Part shown: positions 54,422 to 63,657 of the stretch, piece after piece
Layout: the number at the start of each line of letters is the position of its first letter
Numbering within the stretch: position 1 is the first letter of the stretch
Origin: Acidovorax sp. sif1233
Lineage (GTDB): Bacteria > Pseudomonadota > Gammaproteobacteria > Burkholderiales > Burkholderiaceae_C
DNA: 64,000 nt
Assembly: GCF_019218755.1 (NCBI RefSeq)
Contig: NZ_JAHUWZ010000002.1
Coordinates: 558,001-622,000 of the forward strand
Direction of reading: 5' to 3'
Notes under the pieces: generated by a model
Seen by the model: only the letters and a program-made list of their open reading frames with translations
Databases searched by the model: none
Told to the model about the DNA's origin: nothing
Made by a program: the position numbers and the translations under genes

Positions 54422-55018
54422 TCAGGCCCGGCGCGCGGCCAGGATGCGCTCGGCCCGCGCGAGGTCCTGCACCGTGTCGATGTCCGTCACCGTGCCTTCG
54501 TCCTGCACGTCCACGGTCCGGACCCCGCCCCGCAGCGCCTGCTGGCGCACCACGCCGGCAGCGCCCTGTTCGCCGGAGAGCGCCAGCAGATCCGGCAGGC
54601 ACGGCGCGGCAAAAGCCACCGGATGGCCGCGCTCTCCGTGGAACAGCGGAATGGCCACCGCGCAGCGCCCCAGGGCCGCCGCCATGGTGCGCAGCGTCGC
54701 GGGCTGGACCAGCGGCAGGTCGCCGGGCAGCACCAGCCAGCCGCCCGCCCCCGCCGTGGCGCGCACGGCCGCCGCGATCGAATCGCCCATGCCTGGATGG
54801 CCCGCGTCCTCGAGGTGCCAGGCGAGCCCGCTGGCGCGCACGGCGTTCAGGGTGTGCTCCAGCACCGGCAGCCCGGCCAGCAGCGCGCGCAGCTTGTGCA
54901 CCTGGCCGCCGGAGGCCGCGAAACGCGCGCCCCGGCCGGAGGCCAGCACCAGCACGACGGGCACCGGCGGCCCGTCCGGCTTCATGGGGGGGGTATCGGC
55001 GAGGTGCGGGGTGGACAT
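54422..55018 (-). CDS. MobA-like nucleotidyltransferase, probable molybdenum cofactor cytidylyltransferase
   Basis: 198 residues from ATG 55018 (55027 also possible). The nucleotide loop is VVLVLASGRGARFAASGG with Lys in VHKLRALL. The PGDLPLV metal motif and a C-terminal TDIDTVQDL complete the MobA/MocA pattern. MocA makes molybdopterin cytosine dinucleotide for hydroxylases of the xanthine dehydrogenase type. The IorAB genes are encoded just upstream on the same strand, supporting that role. An SDR remnant lies between. Confidence 0.82.
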   Translation of the reverse strand: MSTPHLADTPPMKPDGPPVPVVLVLASGRGARFAASGGQVHKLRALLAGLPVLEHTLNAVRASGLAWHLEDAGHPGMGDSIAAAVRATAGAGGWLVLPGDLPLVQPATLRTMAAALGRCAVAIPLFHGERGHPVAFAAPCLPDLLALSGEQGAAGVVRQQALRGGVRTVDVQDEGTVTDIDTVQDLARAERILAARRA

Positions 55019-55054
55019 CGCCAGCATGCTACGGCAACGCGGCCGCCGCGCGCC

Positions 55055-55213
55055 TCAGGCCAGCGTGTAGCCGCCGTCCACCACCAGGTGGTGGACGCTG
55101 ATGAAGCTGGCGGCGCCCGGCAGCTGGAACAGCACTGGCGCCGCCATCTCGTGCGCCAGCGCGGGGCGGCCCGCCGGGGACGCCTGCAGCAGGGCGCGTG
55201 CCGGTGATGGCAT
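55055..55213 (-). pseudogene. C-terminal remnant of a short-chain dehydrogenase
   Basis: The last 52 codons of an SDR are readable: SPAGRPALAHEMAAPVLF, ASFISVHHLVVDGGYTLA, with the terminal VDGG motif of the family. The cofactor-binding and catalytic halves are missing; upstream lies only the end of the IorB gene. The piece must be a leftover from a deletion or rearrangement. It is not expected to be functional. Confidence 0.7.
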
Positions 55214-55251
55214 GCCCCCTCCTTCCCTGCCCTCCCCGGGCGCCAACGCCG

Positions 55252-57543
55252 TCAGGCGAGCTTGAACGGCAGCTCGCGCGGGGTCTTGCCCGTGAGTTGC
55301 GAGATGGCGTTGGCGAACGCCGGCGCCAGCGGTGGCAGGCCGGGCTCGCCCATGCCCTTGGGTGGGTCGGCACTGGGCACGATGTGCACCGTCACCTGCG
55401 GCATGTCGGTGATGCGCGGCACGGCAAAGTCGCCAAAATTGCTCTGCTCCACCACACCGTCCTTGAGCGTGATGGCGCCGCCGGGCAGGCACATCGACAG
55501 GCCCATCAGCGCCGCGCCCTGCACCTGGGCTTCCACGCTCTTGGGGTTGACCACCAGGTTGCAGTGCACGCCGGCCGTGATCGTGTGCAGCTTGGGCGTG
55601 CCGTCCTTGACGGAGGCCTCGACCACATAGGCCACCACCGACTCGAACGATTCATGCACCGCCACGCCCCAGGCGCGGCCGGCCGCCAGCTTCTTCCTGC
55701 CGTAGCCCGACTGGGCCACGGCCAGCTGCAGCGCGGCCTTGTGGCGCGGGTGCTTGTCGCCCATCAGGGCCATGCGGTAGGCCACGGGGTCTTGCTTCGT
55801 GGTGCGCGCCACTTCGTCGATGAGGGTTTCCATGGCGTAGGCCGTGTGGGTGGAGCCCACGCTGCGCCACCACAGCACCGGCACGTTCACGTCGGGGTGG
55901 TGCACCGACAGCTTCATGGGCACGTTGTACGGCTCGCCCATGCCCTCGGTGGTCGTGGCGTCGATGCCGTTCTTGACCATGAAGGCCTCGAACGGCGAAC
56001 CCTTGGTGATGGACTGGCCGACGATGGTGTGGTCCCACGCCAGGATCTTGCCCTTGGCGTCGAAGCCGATCTCGGCGCGGTGCACGTGCATGGGGCGGTA
56101 GTAGCCGCCCTTGATGTCGTCCTCGCGGCTCCACAGGGTGCGCACCGGCGCGGTGATTCCCGCCGTGCGCGCGGCCTTGGCCACGCCGCAGGCCTCCACC
56201 ACGTAGTCGCTGGTGGGGATGGCGCGGCGGCCAAAGCCGCCACCGGCCATCTGCGTGTTCACCTTGATGTTCTGCGGCTGCAGGCCCAGGGTTTTGGCGG
56301 CGGCCATGGCGTCCAGGCCGGGCATCTGCGTGCCCATCCATAGCTCGGCCTTATCGCCATCGAGCTTCACCGTGCAGTTGAGCGGTTCCATGGGCGCGTG
56401 CGCCAGATACGGGAAGACGAACTCGGCGCTGATCTTGTGGGCCGCACCCGCCAGCGGCGCCATGTCGGCCTGCATGGCCACGTTGCCGGGCTTGGCGGCC
56501 AGCTCGCGGTACTGCGCTAGCAGTGCCGTGGTGTCGGGCTTGCCCACCGCGCTGGTGTCCCATTCCACCTTCAGCGCATCGCGCCCCTGCTTGGCGGGCC
56601 AGTAACCATCGGCCACGATGGCCACGCCCTCGCCGCCCCGGTCGGTGGGCACGCGCAGCACGGCCTTCACGCCCTTGATGGCCTTGGCGGCGCTGTCGTC
56701 CAGCGACTTCAGCTTGGCGCCAAACACGGGCGGGCGGGCCACCACGGCCGTCAGCATGCCGGGCAGGCGCACGTCGATGCCGTAGTCCTGCTGGCCGCTC
56801 GACTTGGCCTTGGCATCGAGCCGCCCGGTGGGCTTGCCGATGAGGCGGAACTGCTTGGGGTCCTTCAGGGTGACCTTTTCGGGCACGGGCTGCTTCATGG
56901 CCGCTTCGGCCAGCGCGCCGTAGCCCAGCTTCTTGCCCCCGGGGCCGACGACGAAGCCATTGCTGGTGCGCAGTGCCGAGGCATCCACGCCCCACTGCGC
57001 CGCGGCGGCCGAGACCAGCATGGCGCGGGTGCGGGCGCCCAGCTCGCGGTACTGGGTGTACGAGTTCTTGATGGAGTTGGAGCCGCCCGTGAGGTGCATG
57101 CCCATCATCGGGTCGGCATAGGCCTGGTTGGCATCGCCGTGCACGCTGCGCACCTTGCTCCAGTCGGCGTCCAGCTCCTCGGCCAGGATCATCGGCAGGC
57201 CGGTCTGCACGCCCTGGCCAAAGTCCAGGCGGTTGATGGTGACGGTGACCGTGCCATCGGCGTCGATGCGGACAAAGGCCGAGGGCTGCTCGAACGGCTT
57301 GAGGCCTGCGGGGGCTGCTGCTGCGGCCCCCTGCGCGGCAGCCACCAGCGGAAACGCGCCCAGGGCAAAGCCCGAAGCCGCCGACACCTTGAGGAAGGTG
57401 CGCCGTGCGAGACCTCCGATGCCTTCCATTGCATCGTTTACTCCTGAATTGGTAGCTGCTTGCGCTTTATCCATAAGCGCCAGAAGGTGTTTTGGCATGA
57501 AAACATGGGCCTGGCCCTGCAGGGCCTGTGCGTCGAAGTGCAT
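55252..57543 (-). CDS. iorB: Molybdopterin-binding subunit of an isoquinoline 1-oxidoreductase-type hydroxylase
   Basis: 763 residues from ATG 57543, which has a near-ideal AAGGAG. A twin-arginine motif ARRTFLK lies at residues 46-52, so the enzyme is exported folded; the 46-residue extension before it is unusually long. The body has xanthine-dehydrogenase-family segments: DFGQGVQTGLPMILAEELD, GGFGRR near the Mo centre and GEPGLPPLAPAFANA with the catalytic Glu near the C-terminus. It hydroxylates N-heterocycles or oxidises aldehydes. A dispersed repeat lies within the N-terminal coding part. ATG 57429, just ahead of the Tat motif, is an alternative start. Confidence 0.9.
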   Translation of the reverse strand: MHFDAQALQGQAHVFMPKHLLALMDKAQAATNSGVNDAMEGIGGLARRTFLKVSAASGFALGAFPLVAAAQGAAAAAPAGLKPFEQPSAFVRIDADGTVTVTINRLDFGQGVQTGLPMILAEELDADWSKVRSVHGDANQAYADPMMGMHLTGGSNSIKNSYTQYRELGARTRAMLVSAAAAQWGVDASALRTSNGFVVGPGGKKLGYGALAEAAMKQPVPEKVTLKDPKQFRLIGKPTGRLDAKAKSSGQQDYGIDVRLPGMLTAVVARPPVFGAKLKSLDDSAAKAIKGVKAVLRVPTDRGGEGVAIVADGYWPAKQGRDALKVEWDTSAVGKPDTTALLAQYRELAAKPGNVAMQADMAPLAGAAHKISAEFVFPYLAHAPMEPLNCTVKLDGDKAELWMGTQMPGLDAMAAAKTLGLQPQNIKVNTQMAGGGFGRRAIPTSDYVVEACGVAKAARTAGITAPVRTLWSREDDIKGGYYRPMHVHRAEIGFDAKGKILAWDHTIVGQSITKGSPFEAFMVKNGIDATTTEGMGEPYNVPMKLSVHHPDVNVPVLWWRSVGSTHTAYAMETLIDEVARTTKQDPVAYRMALMGDKHPRHKAALQLAVAQSGYGRKKLAAGRAWGVAVHESFESVVAYVVEASVKDGTPKLHTITAGVHCNLVVNPKSVEAQVQGAALMGLSMCLPGGAITLKDGVVEQSNFGDFAVPRITDMPQVTVHIVPSADPPKGMGEPGLPPLAPAFANAISQLTGKTPRELPFKLA
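57449..57493. repeat. Dispersed palindromic repeat, copy 7, inside the iorB 5' coding region
   Basis: TTGGTAGCTGCTTGCGCTT (arm), TATCCAT spacer, AAGCGCCAGAAGGTGTTTT (arm). It is translated as KHLLALMDKAQAATN in the iorB frame. Confidence 0.7.
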
Positions 57544-57558
57544 GGTGTTCTCCTTCAA

Positions 57559-58020
57559 TCAAGCCAGGGTCTTGGCAGCGTCATGGATGGCCGCGCGAAT
57601 GCGCACATAGGTGCCGCAGCGGCACACATTGCCCGACATGGCGGCGTCGATGTCGGCGTCGCTCGGCTTCTTCTTGCCCTTGAGCAAGGCGGTGGCGCTC
57701 ATGATCTGGCCGCTCTGGCAGTAGCCGCATTGCGCCACGTCGTGTTTCACCCAGGCGGCGTGCACGGCCTTGCCCACCTTGTCGCTGGCCGTGACGGCCT
57801 CGATGGTGGTGATCTTCTGCCCCGCAGCGGCCGAGATCGGCGTGATGCACGAGCGCACCGGCGCGCCGTTCAGGTGCACCGTGCAGGCCCCGCACAGGGC
57901 CTGGCCGCAGCCGAACTTGGTGCCGGTCATGCCCAGCGTGTCGCGCAGGGCCCAGAGGATGGGGGTGGATTCATCGGCATCCACAGCCGTGTCTTTGCCA
58001 TTGATGTTGAGGGTAGGCAT
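57559..58020 (-). CDS. iorA: (2Fe-2S)-binding subunit of the hydroxylase
   Basis: 153 residues. The N-terminal plant-type [2Fe-2S] site ([14 protein letters not shown]) and the C-terminal helical [2Fe-2S] site ([16 protein letters not shown]) are complete. It passes electrons from the molybdenum centre of IorB onward, often to a cytochrome. It is 15 bases upstream of iorB with the same strand. It has no signal, so it is likely carried across the membrane with IorB by the Tat system. Confidence 0.93.
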   Translation of the reverse strand: MPTLNINGKDTAVDADESTPILWALRDTLGMTGTKFGCGQALCGACTVHLNGAPVRSCITPISAAAGQKITTIEAVTASDKVGKAVHAAWVKHDVAQCGYCQSGQIMSATALLKGKKKPSDADIDAAMSGNVCRCGTYVRIRAAIHDAAKTLA

Positions 58021-58201
58021 CGTGGGGTTCTCCGTGGGGAAGGTGTTGTTGTTTGGTGGGAGGCGATTGAACAGAGCGGGATGGTGTCAGCGACGCCATC
58101 GGCCATGAAACGGTTGGAGCGTGGTGAGTGGCATTTTTAAGAGAATATAAATTCGATTAAAAGATCAACCTCAGGTAGACAAATTCATCGCAATCTCCTG
58201 C

Positions 58202-58774
58202 TCAGGCCTTCAGTGCGTCCCAGCACAGCCCAAAAGCCATCTGGTGCACGGCCTCCTCATCGGGCAGCACCTTGGTGCGGATCAGGTTGCCCGTCTCTCG
58301 CACCGACCCCACCAGACTGGCCGTGAGCAGCGGGATGGGCACTGCCTTCAGGATCTCTTGCTGCTGGCCTTCTTCCATCAACGCAAAAAAACCGGCCATC
58401 AAACGGGTCGAGAATTCGCGGTTGCCCTCGGTGAACCAGGGCGAGTTGTAGTACTGCTCCTGGAACACCACCTCGGCATATTGGTCCAGCCGGTGCCGCA
58501 GCAGGTTGCCCCAGGCGCGCCGCACGCGGGCGCGGTAGGGCATGCCGGGCGCGATGCCTTCCATGATGCGGGCGGCCGTGACCGTCTTGGCATCCTGGTA
58601 GAGCTGGCTGATGAGTTCATCCTTGGACGGGTAATACACATACAGCGTGCTGGTGGCAATGCCCGCTGCGCGGGCGATGTCGGCCAGGGTCAGGCCGCTC
58701 AGGCCCGTCTGGGCCACCAGCTCGAAGGTGGCCTGGGCAATGGCGCGCTGTTTTTCGTCGTCTTTGGGTTTCAT
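58202..58774 (-). CDS. TetR family transcriptional regulator
   Basis: 190 residues. The N-terminal helix-turn-helix has [27 protein letters not shown], standard for TetR (quoted in part for position 27-52). The C-terminal ligand domain is helical and lacks recognised effector residues. The gene follows the iorAB unit at 180 bases on the same strand and precedes pdxH on the other strand. Regulation of iorAB is plausible; pdxH is less likely. Confidence 0.88.
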   Translation of the reverse strand: MKPKDDEKQRAIAQATFELVAQTGLSGLTLADIARAAGIATSTLYVYYPSKDELISQLYQDAKTVTAARIMEGIAPGMPYRARVRRAWGNLLRHRLDQYAEVVFQEQYYNSPWFTEGNREFSTRLMAGFFALMEEGQQQEILKAVPIPLLTASLVGSVRETGNLIRTKVLPDEEAVHQMAFGLCWDALKA

Positions 58775-58867
58775 CGGTGTGTCAATATAAGCGAATATCC
58801 ATTCGGCAACAACCGGGGCCACGGAAGGCCCCGCGACGCCACAAAACCGGCGTGCACAATCGTGCCC

Positions 58868-59506
58868 ATGACCACCTCCATCGCCGACCTTCGCAAGAGC
58901 TACGAGCGCGCTGAACTCAACGAAGACGCCTCGCACGCCGCCCCCCTGCAGCAGTTTGACCAGTGGCTCCAGGAAGCCATCAGCGCCGAAGTGCCGGAGC
59001 CCAACGCCATGACCCTGGCCACCGTGGGCAGCGACATGCGCCCCAGCACCCGCATCGTGCTCATCAAGGGCTACGACGAGCGCGGCATCGTCTGGTTCAC
59101 CAACTATGACAGCCGCAAGGGCCGCCAGATCGCGGGCAATCCCTATGCGGCCGTGCAGTTCCACTGGGTGGAGCTGGAACGCGTGGTGCGCATCGAAGGC
59201 ATTGTGGAGAAAGTCAGCGACGAAGAAAGCGACGCGTATTTCAACAGCCGTCCGCTCGACTCGCGCATCGGGGCCTGGGCCAGCCCGCAAAGCCAGGTGA
59301 TCTCCGGCCGGGGCGTGCTGGTGGCCAATGCCACCAGGTACGGCGCGCAGTTCTTGCTGAAACCACCCCGCCCGCCGCACTGGGGCGGGTACCGCCTGAA
59401 GCCGGACCAGTGGGAGTTCTGGCAGGGGCGCAAGAGCCGCCTGCATGACCGGCTGCGGTATCGGATGGATGCGGGGGAGTGGGTGCGGGAGCGCCTGGCG
59501 CCCTGA
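58868..59506 (+). CDS. pdxH: Pyridoxamine 5'-phosphate oxidase
   Basis: 212 residues. FMN-binding segments are [19 protein letters not shown] and [19 protein letters not shown]. The substrate end [16 protein letters not shown] and the C-terminal [17 protein letters not shown] are the family signatures. It makes pyridoxal 5'-phosphate from pyridoxine or pyridoxamine phosphate. It is divergent from the TetR gene and 41 bases ahead of a VOC gene. ATG 58868 fits the family N-terminus. Confidence 0.95.
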   Translation: MTTSIADLRKSYERAELNEDASHAAPLQQFDQWLQEAISAEVPEPNAMTLATVGSDMRPSTRIVLIKGYDERGIVWFTNYDSRKGRQIAGNPYAAVQFHWVELERVVRIEGIVEKVSDEESDAYFNSRPLDSRIGAWASPQSQVISGRGVLVANATRYGAQFLLKPPRPPHWGGYRLKPDQWEFWQGRKSRLHDRLRYRMDAGEWVRERLAP

Positions 59507-59547
59507 ACGTTTCCTGCCCGGCGGCACCAGCACCGACAAGGAGCAGC

Positions 59548-59943
59548 ATGTTTTCGCACATCTTCGTGGGCGTGACGGATTTCGACCGCGCCCTGGCCTT
59601 CTACCAGCCGCTGATGGCCGCCCTGGGCGTCGCGCAGCGCTTTGTAGACCCATCCCGCCCCTGGGCCGGCTGGCAGAGCAGCCCCGACCCCCGCCCCCTC
59701 TTTCTCATCGGCATCGCCTTTGAAGGCGCGCACGCGCCGGGCAATGGCCAGATGACGGCTTTTGCCGCCCGCAGCCGCGCGCAGGTGGATGCCGTGCACG
59801 CCGCGGCCTTGGCCCACGGCGGCCATTGCGACGGCCCGCCGGGCCTGCGCCCGCAGTACCACGCCCACTACTACGGCGCGTATTTCCGGGATCCCGACGG
59901 CAACAAGCTCTGCGTGGCCTGCCACGTCCCCGGGGACGCCTGA
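59548..59943 (+). CDS. VOC family protein (glyoxalase/bleomycin-resistance fold)
   Basis: 131 residues. It starts MFSHIFVGVTDFDRALAFY and ends FRDPDGNKLCVACH, the two ends of a VOC domain pair; HAHYYGAYFRDPDGN holds the second His/Glu region. Members are small lyases, dioxygenases or resistance proteins. It is distinct from the gloA and epimerase-like copies in the window. It follows pdxH closely (ribosome site CAAGGAG). Substrate unknown. Confidence 0.83.
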   Translation: MFSHIFVGVTDFDRALAFYQPLMAALGVAQRFVDPSRPWAGWQSSPDPRPLFLIGIAFEGAHAPGNGQMTAFAARSRAQVDAVHAAALAHGGHCDGPPGLRPQYHAHYYGAYFRDPDGNKLCVACHVPGDA

Positions 59944-59976
59944 GCCACCGCGCCCGATCGCCTTCGCAGGCCGCGT

Positions 59977-60948
59977 CTACGGCGCTGCCACCACCCAGCG
60001 CGTCACCGCCAGGATCACCACCGGCATCGTCACCAGGCCCAGCGCGGTGGACACCGCCACGCTCGCCGTCACCTCGTCCTCGGCCACGCCATAGCGCTGC
60101 GCGAACAGAAACACGTTGGCGCCCACGGGCAGCGAGGCCGCCACGATCATCACGGCCAGCGGCAGGCCCGACAGGCCCAGCGCCCAGCCCAGCGCTGCCA
60201 GCACGAGGGGGTGCGCCACGCACTTGACCAGGGCGATGCGCATCGCGGCCCTGAAATGGCGTCCCACCCTGGTGAAGGCGAGCGTCACGCCCACCAGCAG
60301 CAGCGCGATGGGCCCCAGGGCCTGACCGAGCAGCAGCAGGGGCTTGTCCACCACCTGCGGCACCACCAGCCCGGTCTGCGCGAACAGCAGGCCCGCGATG
60401 ATGGGCAGCGGCACGGGGTGCACGATGCCGTTGCGCATGGCCTGCAGCACCATGCGCCACAGGGGCTGGTGCGCCCCGCCACCGCCGCCGTCCGCGGCCG
60501 CATGCTCGCGCGCCGCCGCGAGTTCGAACACCACGGTGGCGGCGGTCAGCAGGATCAGCGAGTGCACCGAGATCAGCGTGAACAGCGTGACCAGGCCCGC
60601 GTCGCCAAACACCAGGCCCACCAGCGGCACGCCGATCATGAGCGTGTTGCTGAAGGTGTTGGCCAGGGCCCGCGCCGCCGCCAGGGTGTTGAAGCCCTGC
60701 AGCGCCAGCGTGGCCGCATACACGATGCCAAAGGCCACGAAGTAGATGCCCACGGGGCCGAAGTCGAGGTCCTGGATGCGCACCGTGCTCATGGTGCGGA
60801 ACAGCAGCGCGGGCGTGAGCACCATGAACACCAGGTTGGCCAGGTCCTTCACCGCGGCCGCCCGTATCCAGCCGCGCTGCCCCACGTAGAAGCCGAGGGC
60901 GATGAACAGGATGACGGGGATCAGCGAGGTGAAGACGGCGGAGTTCAA
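59977..60948 (-). CDS. AEC family (auxin efflux carrier-type) transporter
   Basis: 323 residues, about ten membrane helices in two five-helix halves. It starts VFTSLIPVILFIALGFYVG, has the SNTLMIGVPLV helix with a conserved Asn-x-x-x-x-G-x-P pattern and in the second half ASLPVGANVFLFAQRY. Bacterial members move dicarboxylates or similar acids. A His/Gly-rich loop lies mid-protein. It is convergent with the VOC gene. No ligand can be named. Confidence 0.87.
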   Translation of the reverse strand: MNSAVFTSLIPVILFIALGFYVGQRGWIRAAAVKDLANLVFMVLTPALLFRTMSTVRIQDLDFGPVGIYFVAFGIVYAATLALQGFNTLAAARALANTFSNTLMIGVPLVGLVFGDAGLVTLFTLISVHSLILLTAATVVFELAAAREHAAADGGGGGAHQPLWRMVLQAMRNGIVHPVPLPIIAGLLFAQTGLVVPQVVDKPLLLLGQALGPIALLLVGVTLAFTRVGRHFRAAMRIALVKCVAHPLVLAALGWALGLSGLPLAVMIVAASLPVGANVFLFAQRYGVAEDEVTASVAVSTALGLVTMPVVILAVTRWVVAAP

Positions 60949-61028
60949 GATCAGAAACCAACGGCGGACAGGTGGGCGCGTATTGTGCGCCTGGCCGGCG
61001 GGGCCCTGGCTCCGGGGTGCTATATTTT

Positions 61029-61072
61029 CGATAGCTGGCGGCGCAGGCGGATATGGCGCCAGATGGCATTTT
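61029..61072. repeat. Dispersed palindromic repeat, copy 8
   Basis: CGATAGCTGGCGGCGCAGG (arm), CGGATAT spacer, GGCGCCAGATGGCATTTT (arm). It lies upstream of the DUF1697 gene, between divergent genes. Confidence 0.65.
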
Positions 61073-61176
61073 GGACTGATTCAATGCGCGTGCAAGGCAG
61101 CGTCCGTCTGCGCGGACCCGCCCGCCGGGCCTGGCGCCCTCCTGTATTCTGGAACACCGCCCTGCCCCCTGCGTCC

Positions 61177-61719
61177 ATGAAGTTCGCCGCCTTCTTCCGC
61201 AACCTGAACCTCGGCCATGGCCATGCACCGTCGCGCATGGCGCTGGAAAGCGCGTTCTTGCAAGCTGGCGCTGATGAGGCCGCCTCGTTCCAGACCAATG
61301 GCACGGTCGCCTTCAGCGCGCGCGGCGTGCGGCCCGCGCAGGGGATTGTCCGCACGGTGCAGCGGTCGCTGCGCGGCGGGCATGGATTCGATGAACCCGT
61401 GTTTCTGCGCAGCATGGCCTATCTGCACACGCTGCTGGCGCGCGATCCGTTCGAGGGCATGGCCAAGGCGCCGCCCATCTACGACTTCTACGTGACCTTC
61501 CTGCACGACGGCGCGAAGCTGCTGCCCCCGCTGCCCACCCGCAATGCCCGCGAGGACGTGCGCGTGCTGCTCTACACCGGCTCCGAGGCCCTGTCGTACA
61601 ACCACCTTGTCGGCAAGACCATGGGAAACCCGAACGTCTTTGCCGAGCAGCAGCTCGGCCTGCCGGCCACCACGCGCACCTGGGGCACGGTGGCCCGGCT
61701 GGTGCGCAAGCACGGCTGA
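61177..61719 (+). CDS. DUF1697 domain-containing protein
   Basis: 180 residues. The start MKFAAFFRNLNLGHGHAPSR matches the opening of DUF1697 (AFFRGINVG-type), and SYNHLVGKTMGNPNVFAEQ near the end resembles the family's T-x-R-N-W-x-T region, in altered form (TTRTWGTVARL). Family members are cytosolic proteins without known activity. It stands alone between divergent and convergent genes. A longer frame from upstream exists but begins in the repeat and lacks homology. Confidence 0.8.
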   Translation: MKFAAFFRNLNLGHGHAPSRMALESAFLQAGADEAASFQTNGTVAFSARGVRPAQGIVRTVQRSLRGGHGFDEPVFLRSMAYLHTLLARDPFEGMAKAPPIYDFYVTFLHDGAKLLPPLPTRNAREDVRVLLYTGSEALSYNHLVGKTMGNPNVFAEQQLGLPATTRTWGTVARLVRKHG

Positions 61720-61744
61720 CAAGGCCAGGGGCCCGCGCCCGCGC

Positions 61745-62437
61745 TCAGGCCCTTGCCGGCCCTTCGCCCGTGTGCGGCGGGCCGGGCGGCGACAGCAGCT
61801 GCAGCACGCCCTCCAGCCCCTGCACCTGGTGGTCGGCCAGCTCCCAGGGCCGCACGCCGGGCCGCACGGTCTGCACGGTGGTGGCCCCCAGCGCGCGCCC
61901 GGCCGCGAGTTCGGACAAGGGGTTGTCGCCGATCACCAGCGCGTGCCGGGGTGCGCAGCCTTCGCGCGCCAGGATCTGTTCGAAAATCGGCTGCTTGCCG
62001 TGCGGTGCGCCATCGCTCGCCGGGCGCTCGTCCACCGCGTCGATGAACACCTGTTCAAACCAGGGCCGGATGCCCAGGGCGTCGATCTTGCTGTCCTGCA
62101 GGCGCCGAAAGCCGCTGGTGACCAGGTAGCGCCGCAGGGGAATGCGCGGCAGCAGGCCGATGTCGGGGTAGCCGTGCAGCGGGGCGCGCACCTGCAATTG
62201 GCTGAACTGCCGCCAGCCCGCCGCGCGCATGGCCGGGGTGAATCGGTAGCGCTCGGCCACCAGGTCAAACGCCGTGAACCAGCATTGGTACAGGGCCTGC
62301 TCCAGCATGGCGGGGGCCAGCGCCCCCTGGTTGGCCTGCCGAATGGCCTCGAACGCGGGCTCGAACAGCGGCCCCACGGCCCGTGCGTCGAGCAGGCAGT
62401 TGTCCAGATCGAAAATCGCTACGGCGCAGTGCTCCAT
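61745..62437 (-). CDS. HAD superfamily hydrolase
   Basis: 230 residues. HAD motif I is FDLDNCLLD (Asp10 nucleophile, Asp12), motif II YLVTSGF, motif III Lys in GKQPIFEQIL and motif IV VIGDNPLSEL. All four are complete, so phosphatase activity is expected; pyrimidine nucleotidase-like or phosphoglycolate-like substrates are possible. It is seven bases after the ABC ATPase gene on the same strand and is probably co-transcribed. Confidence 0.85.
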   Translation of the reverse strand: MEHCAVAIFDLDNCLLDARAVGPLFEPAFEAIRQANQGALAPAMLEQALYQCWFTAFDLVAERYRFTPAMRAAGWRQFSQLQVRAPLHGYPDIGLLPRIPLRRYLVTSGFRRLQDSKIDALGIRPWFEQVFIDAVDERPASDGAPHGKQPIFEQILAREGCAPRHALVIGDNPLSELAAGRALGATTVQTVRPGVRPWELADHQVQGLEGVLQLLSPPGPPHTGEGPARA

Positions 62438-62444
62438 CGTGCGC

Positions 62445-63518
62445 TCACCCCGCCACCACGGACACCCCGTGGTCCGCCAGGGTCAGGCTCACGGGGGCGC
62501 CCACGTCCAAGGGCGACTTCACCAGGGGCGAGACCACGAAAATCTCGCCCAGCGCGCTGGCGAAGGTGTACTCCATGATGCTGCCCAGGTAGGTGCGCTT
62601 GGTCAGCCGCGCGGCCACGCCGGTGGCGGTGGCGGGCCCGATGACCCAGGCCTCGGGCCGCACCGCGATCTTCACCGGGCCAGAGGCCAGCGAGGCGGGA
62701 GACGGCACGCGCAGCGGGCCGAACTCGGCATGGCTGGCGCCCGCCGGGCCGCCGGCGTGGTTGCGGCCCTCGAACAGCATGGCCTCGCCCATGAAGCCAG
62801 CCACGAACTCGGACGCGGGCTGCTCGTACAGCTCGCTGGGCGCGCCGCGCTGGGCGATGGCGCCCTTGTTCATCACCACGATCTGGTCGCTGACCGCCAG
62901 GGCCTCGCTCTGGTCGTGGGTGACGTAGGCCACCGTCAGCCGCAGGCGCTGCTGCAGCGTGCGGATTTCCTCGCGCATGGAGCGCCGCAGGCGTGCGTCC
63001 AGGTTGGACAGCGGCTCGTCGAACAGCAGCACCGCCGGCTCCAGCGCCAGCGCCCGGGCCAGCGCCACGCGCTGCTGCTGCCCGCCCGAGAGCTCGTGGG
63101 GCCTGCGCAGGTCCAGGCCGTGCAGGCCCACGGTGTCCAGCATGGCGCGCGCCTTCTCGCGGGCCGGCCCCTTCTTCATGTCCGACATGGCGAGGCCATA
63201 GCACACGTTGTCGATGACGTTCATGTGAGGAAACAGCGCATAGCTCTGGAACACCAGGCTCACATTGCGCTGCGCGGGGCCCAGGGCGGTCACATCCTGG
63301 CCTTCGATGAGGATGCGCCCCGAGGTCGGGGACTCGAGCCCGGCGATCATGCGCAGCGTGGTCGTCTTGCCGCAGCCCGAAGGGCCCAGGATGGTGGTGA
63401 GCGTGCCGCGCGGCACGGTGAAGCTGATGTGGTCCACGGCCAGCGGGTCATGGCTGCCGGGGCCATAGCGCTTGCTCACGCCCTGGAATTCAATGCCGTG
63501 GGAATCGGGGTTCGTCAT
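62445..63518 (-). CDS. ABC transporter ATP-binding protein (PotA/FbpC type)
   Basis: 357 residues from ATG 63518 (63527 also possible). The nucleotide-binding domain has Walker A GPSGCGKTT (about 45-53), Q-loop FQSYALFPH, signature LSGGQQQRVALARAL, Walker B VLLFDEPLSNLD and the H-loop THDQSEAL. A C-terminal TOBE-type regulatory region follows. This type powers import of iron, polyamines, phosphonates or similar. No permease or binding protein is in the window; upstream lies beyond the kinase gene. Substrate not known. Confidence 0.9.
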   Translation of the reverse strand: MTNPDSHGIEFQGVSKRYGPGSHDPLAVDHISFTVPRGTLTTILGPSGCGKTTTLRMIAGLESPTSGRILIEGQDVTALGPAQRNVSLVFQSYALFPHMNVIDNVCYGLAMSDMKKGPAREKARAMLDTVGLHGLDLRRPHELSGGQQQRVALARALALEPAVLLFDEPLSNLDARLRRSMREEIRTLQQRLRLTVAYVTHDQSEALAVSDQIVVMNKGAIAQRGAPSELYEQPASEFVAGFMGEAMLFEGRNHAGGPAGASHAEFGPLRVPSPASLASGPVKIAVRPEAWVIGPATATGVAARLTKRTYLGSIMEYTFASALGEIFVVSPLVKSPLDVGAPVSLTLADHGVSVVAG

Positions 63519-63657
63519 GGTGGGCATGCGTGAAGGTGTCCGAAAGCCTGTTCAAAGTCCTGCTGGAGCCGCGCGAGCACTTTGCCGGGATGCGATGCCA
63601 GGTCCGGGACTGGTGGGTGAAAAAAACCGAAAGCCGGCATGGGGGGACGGCATGCGC

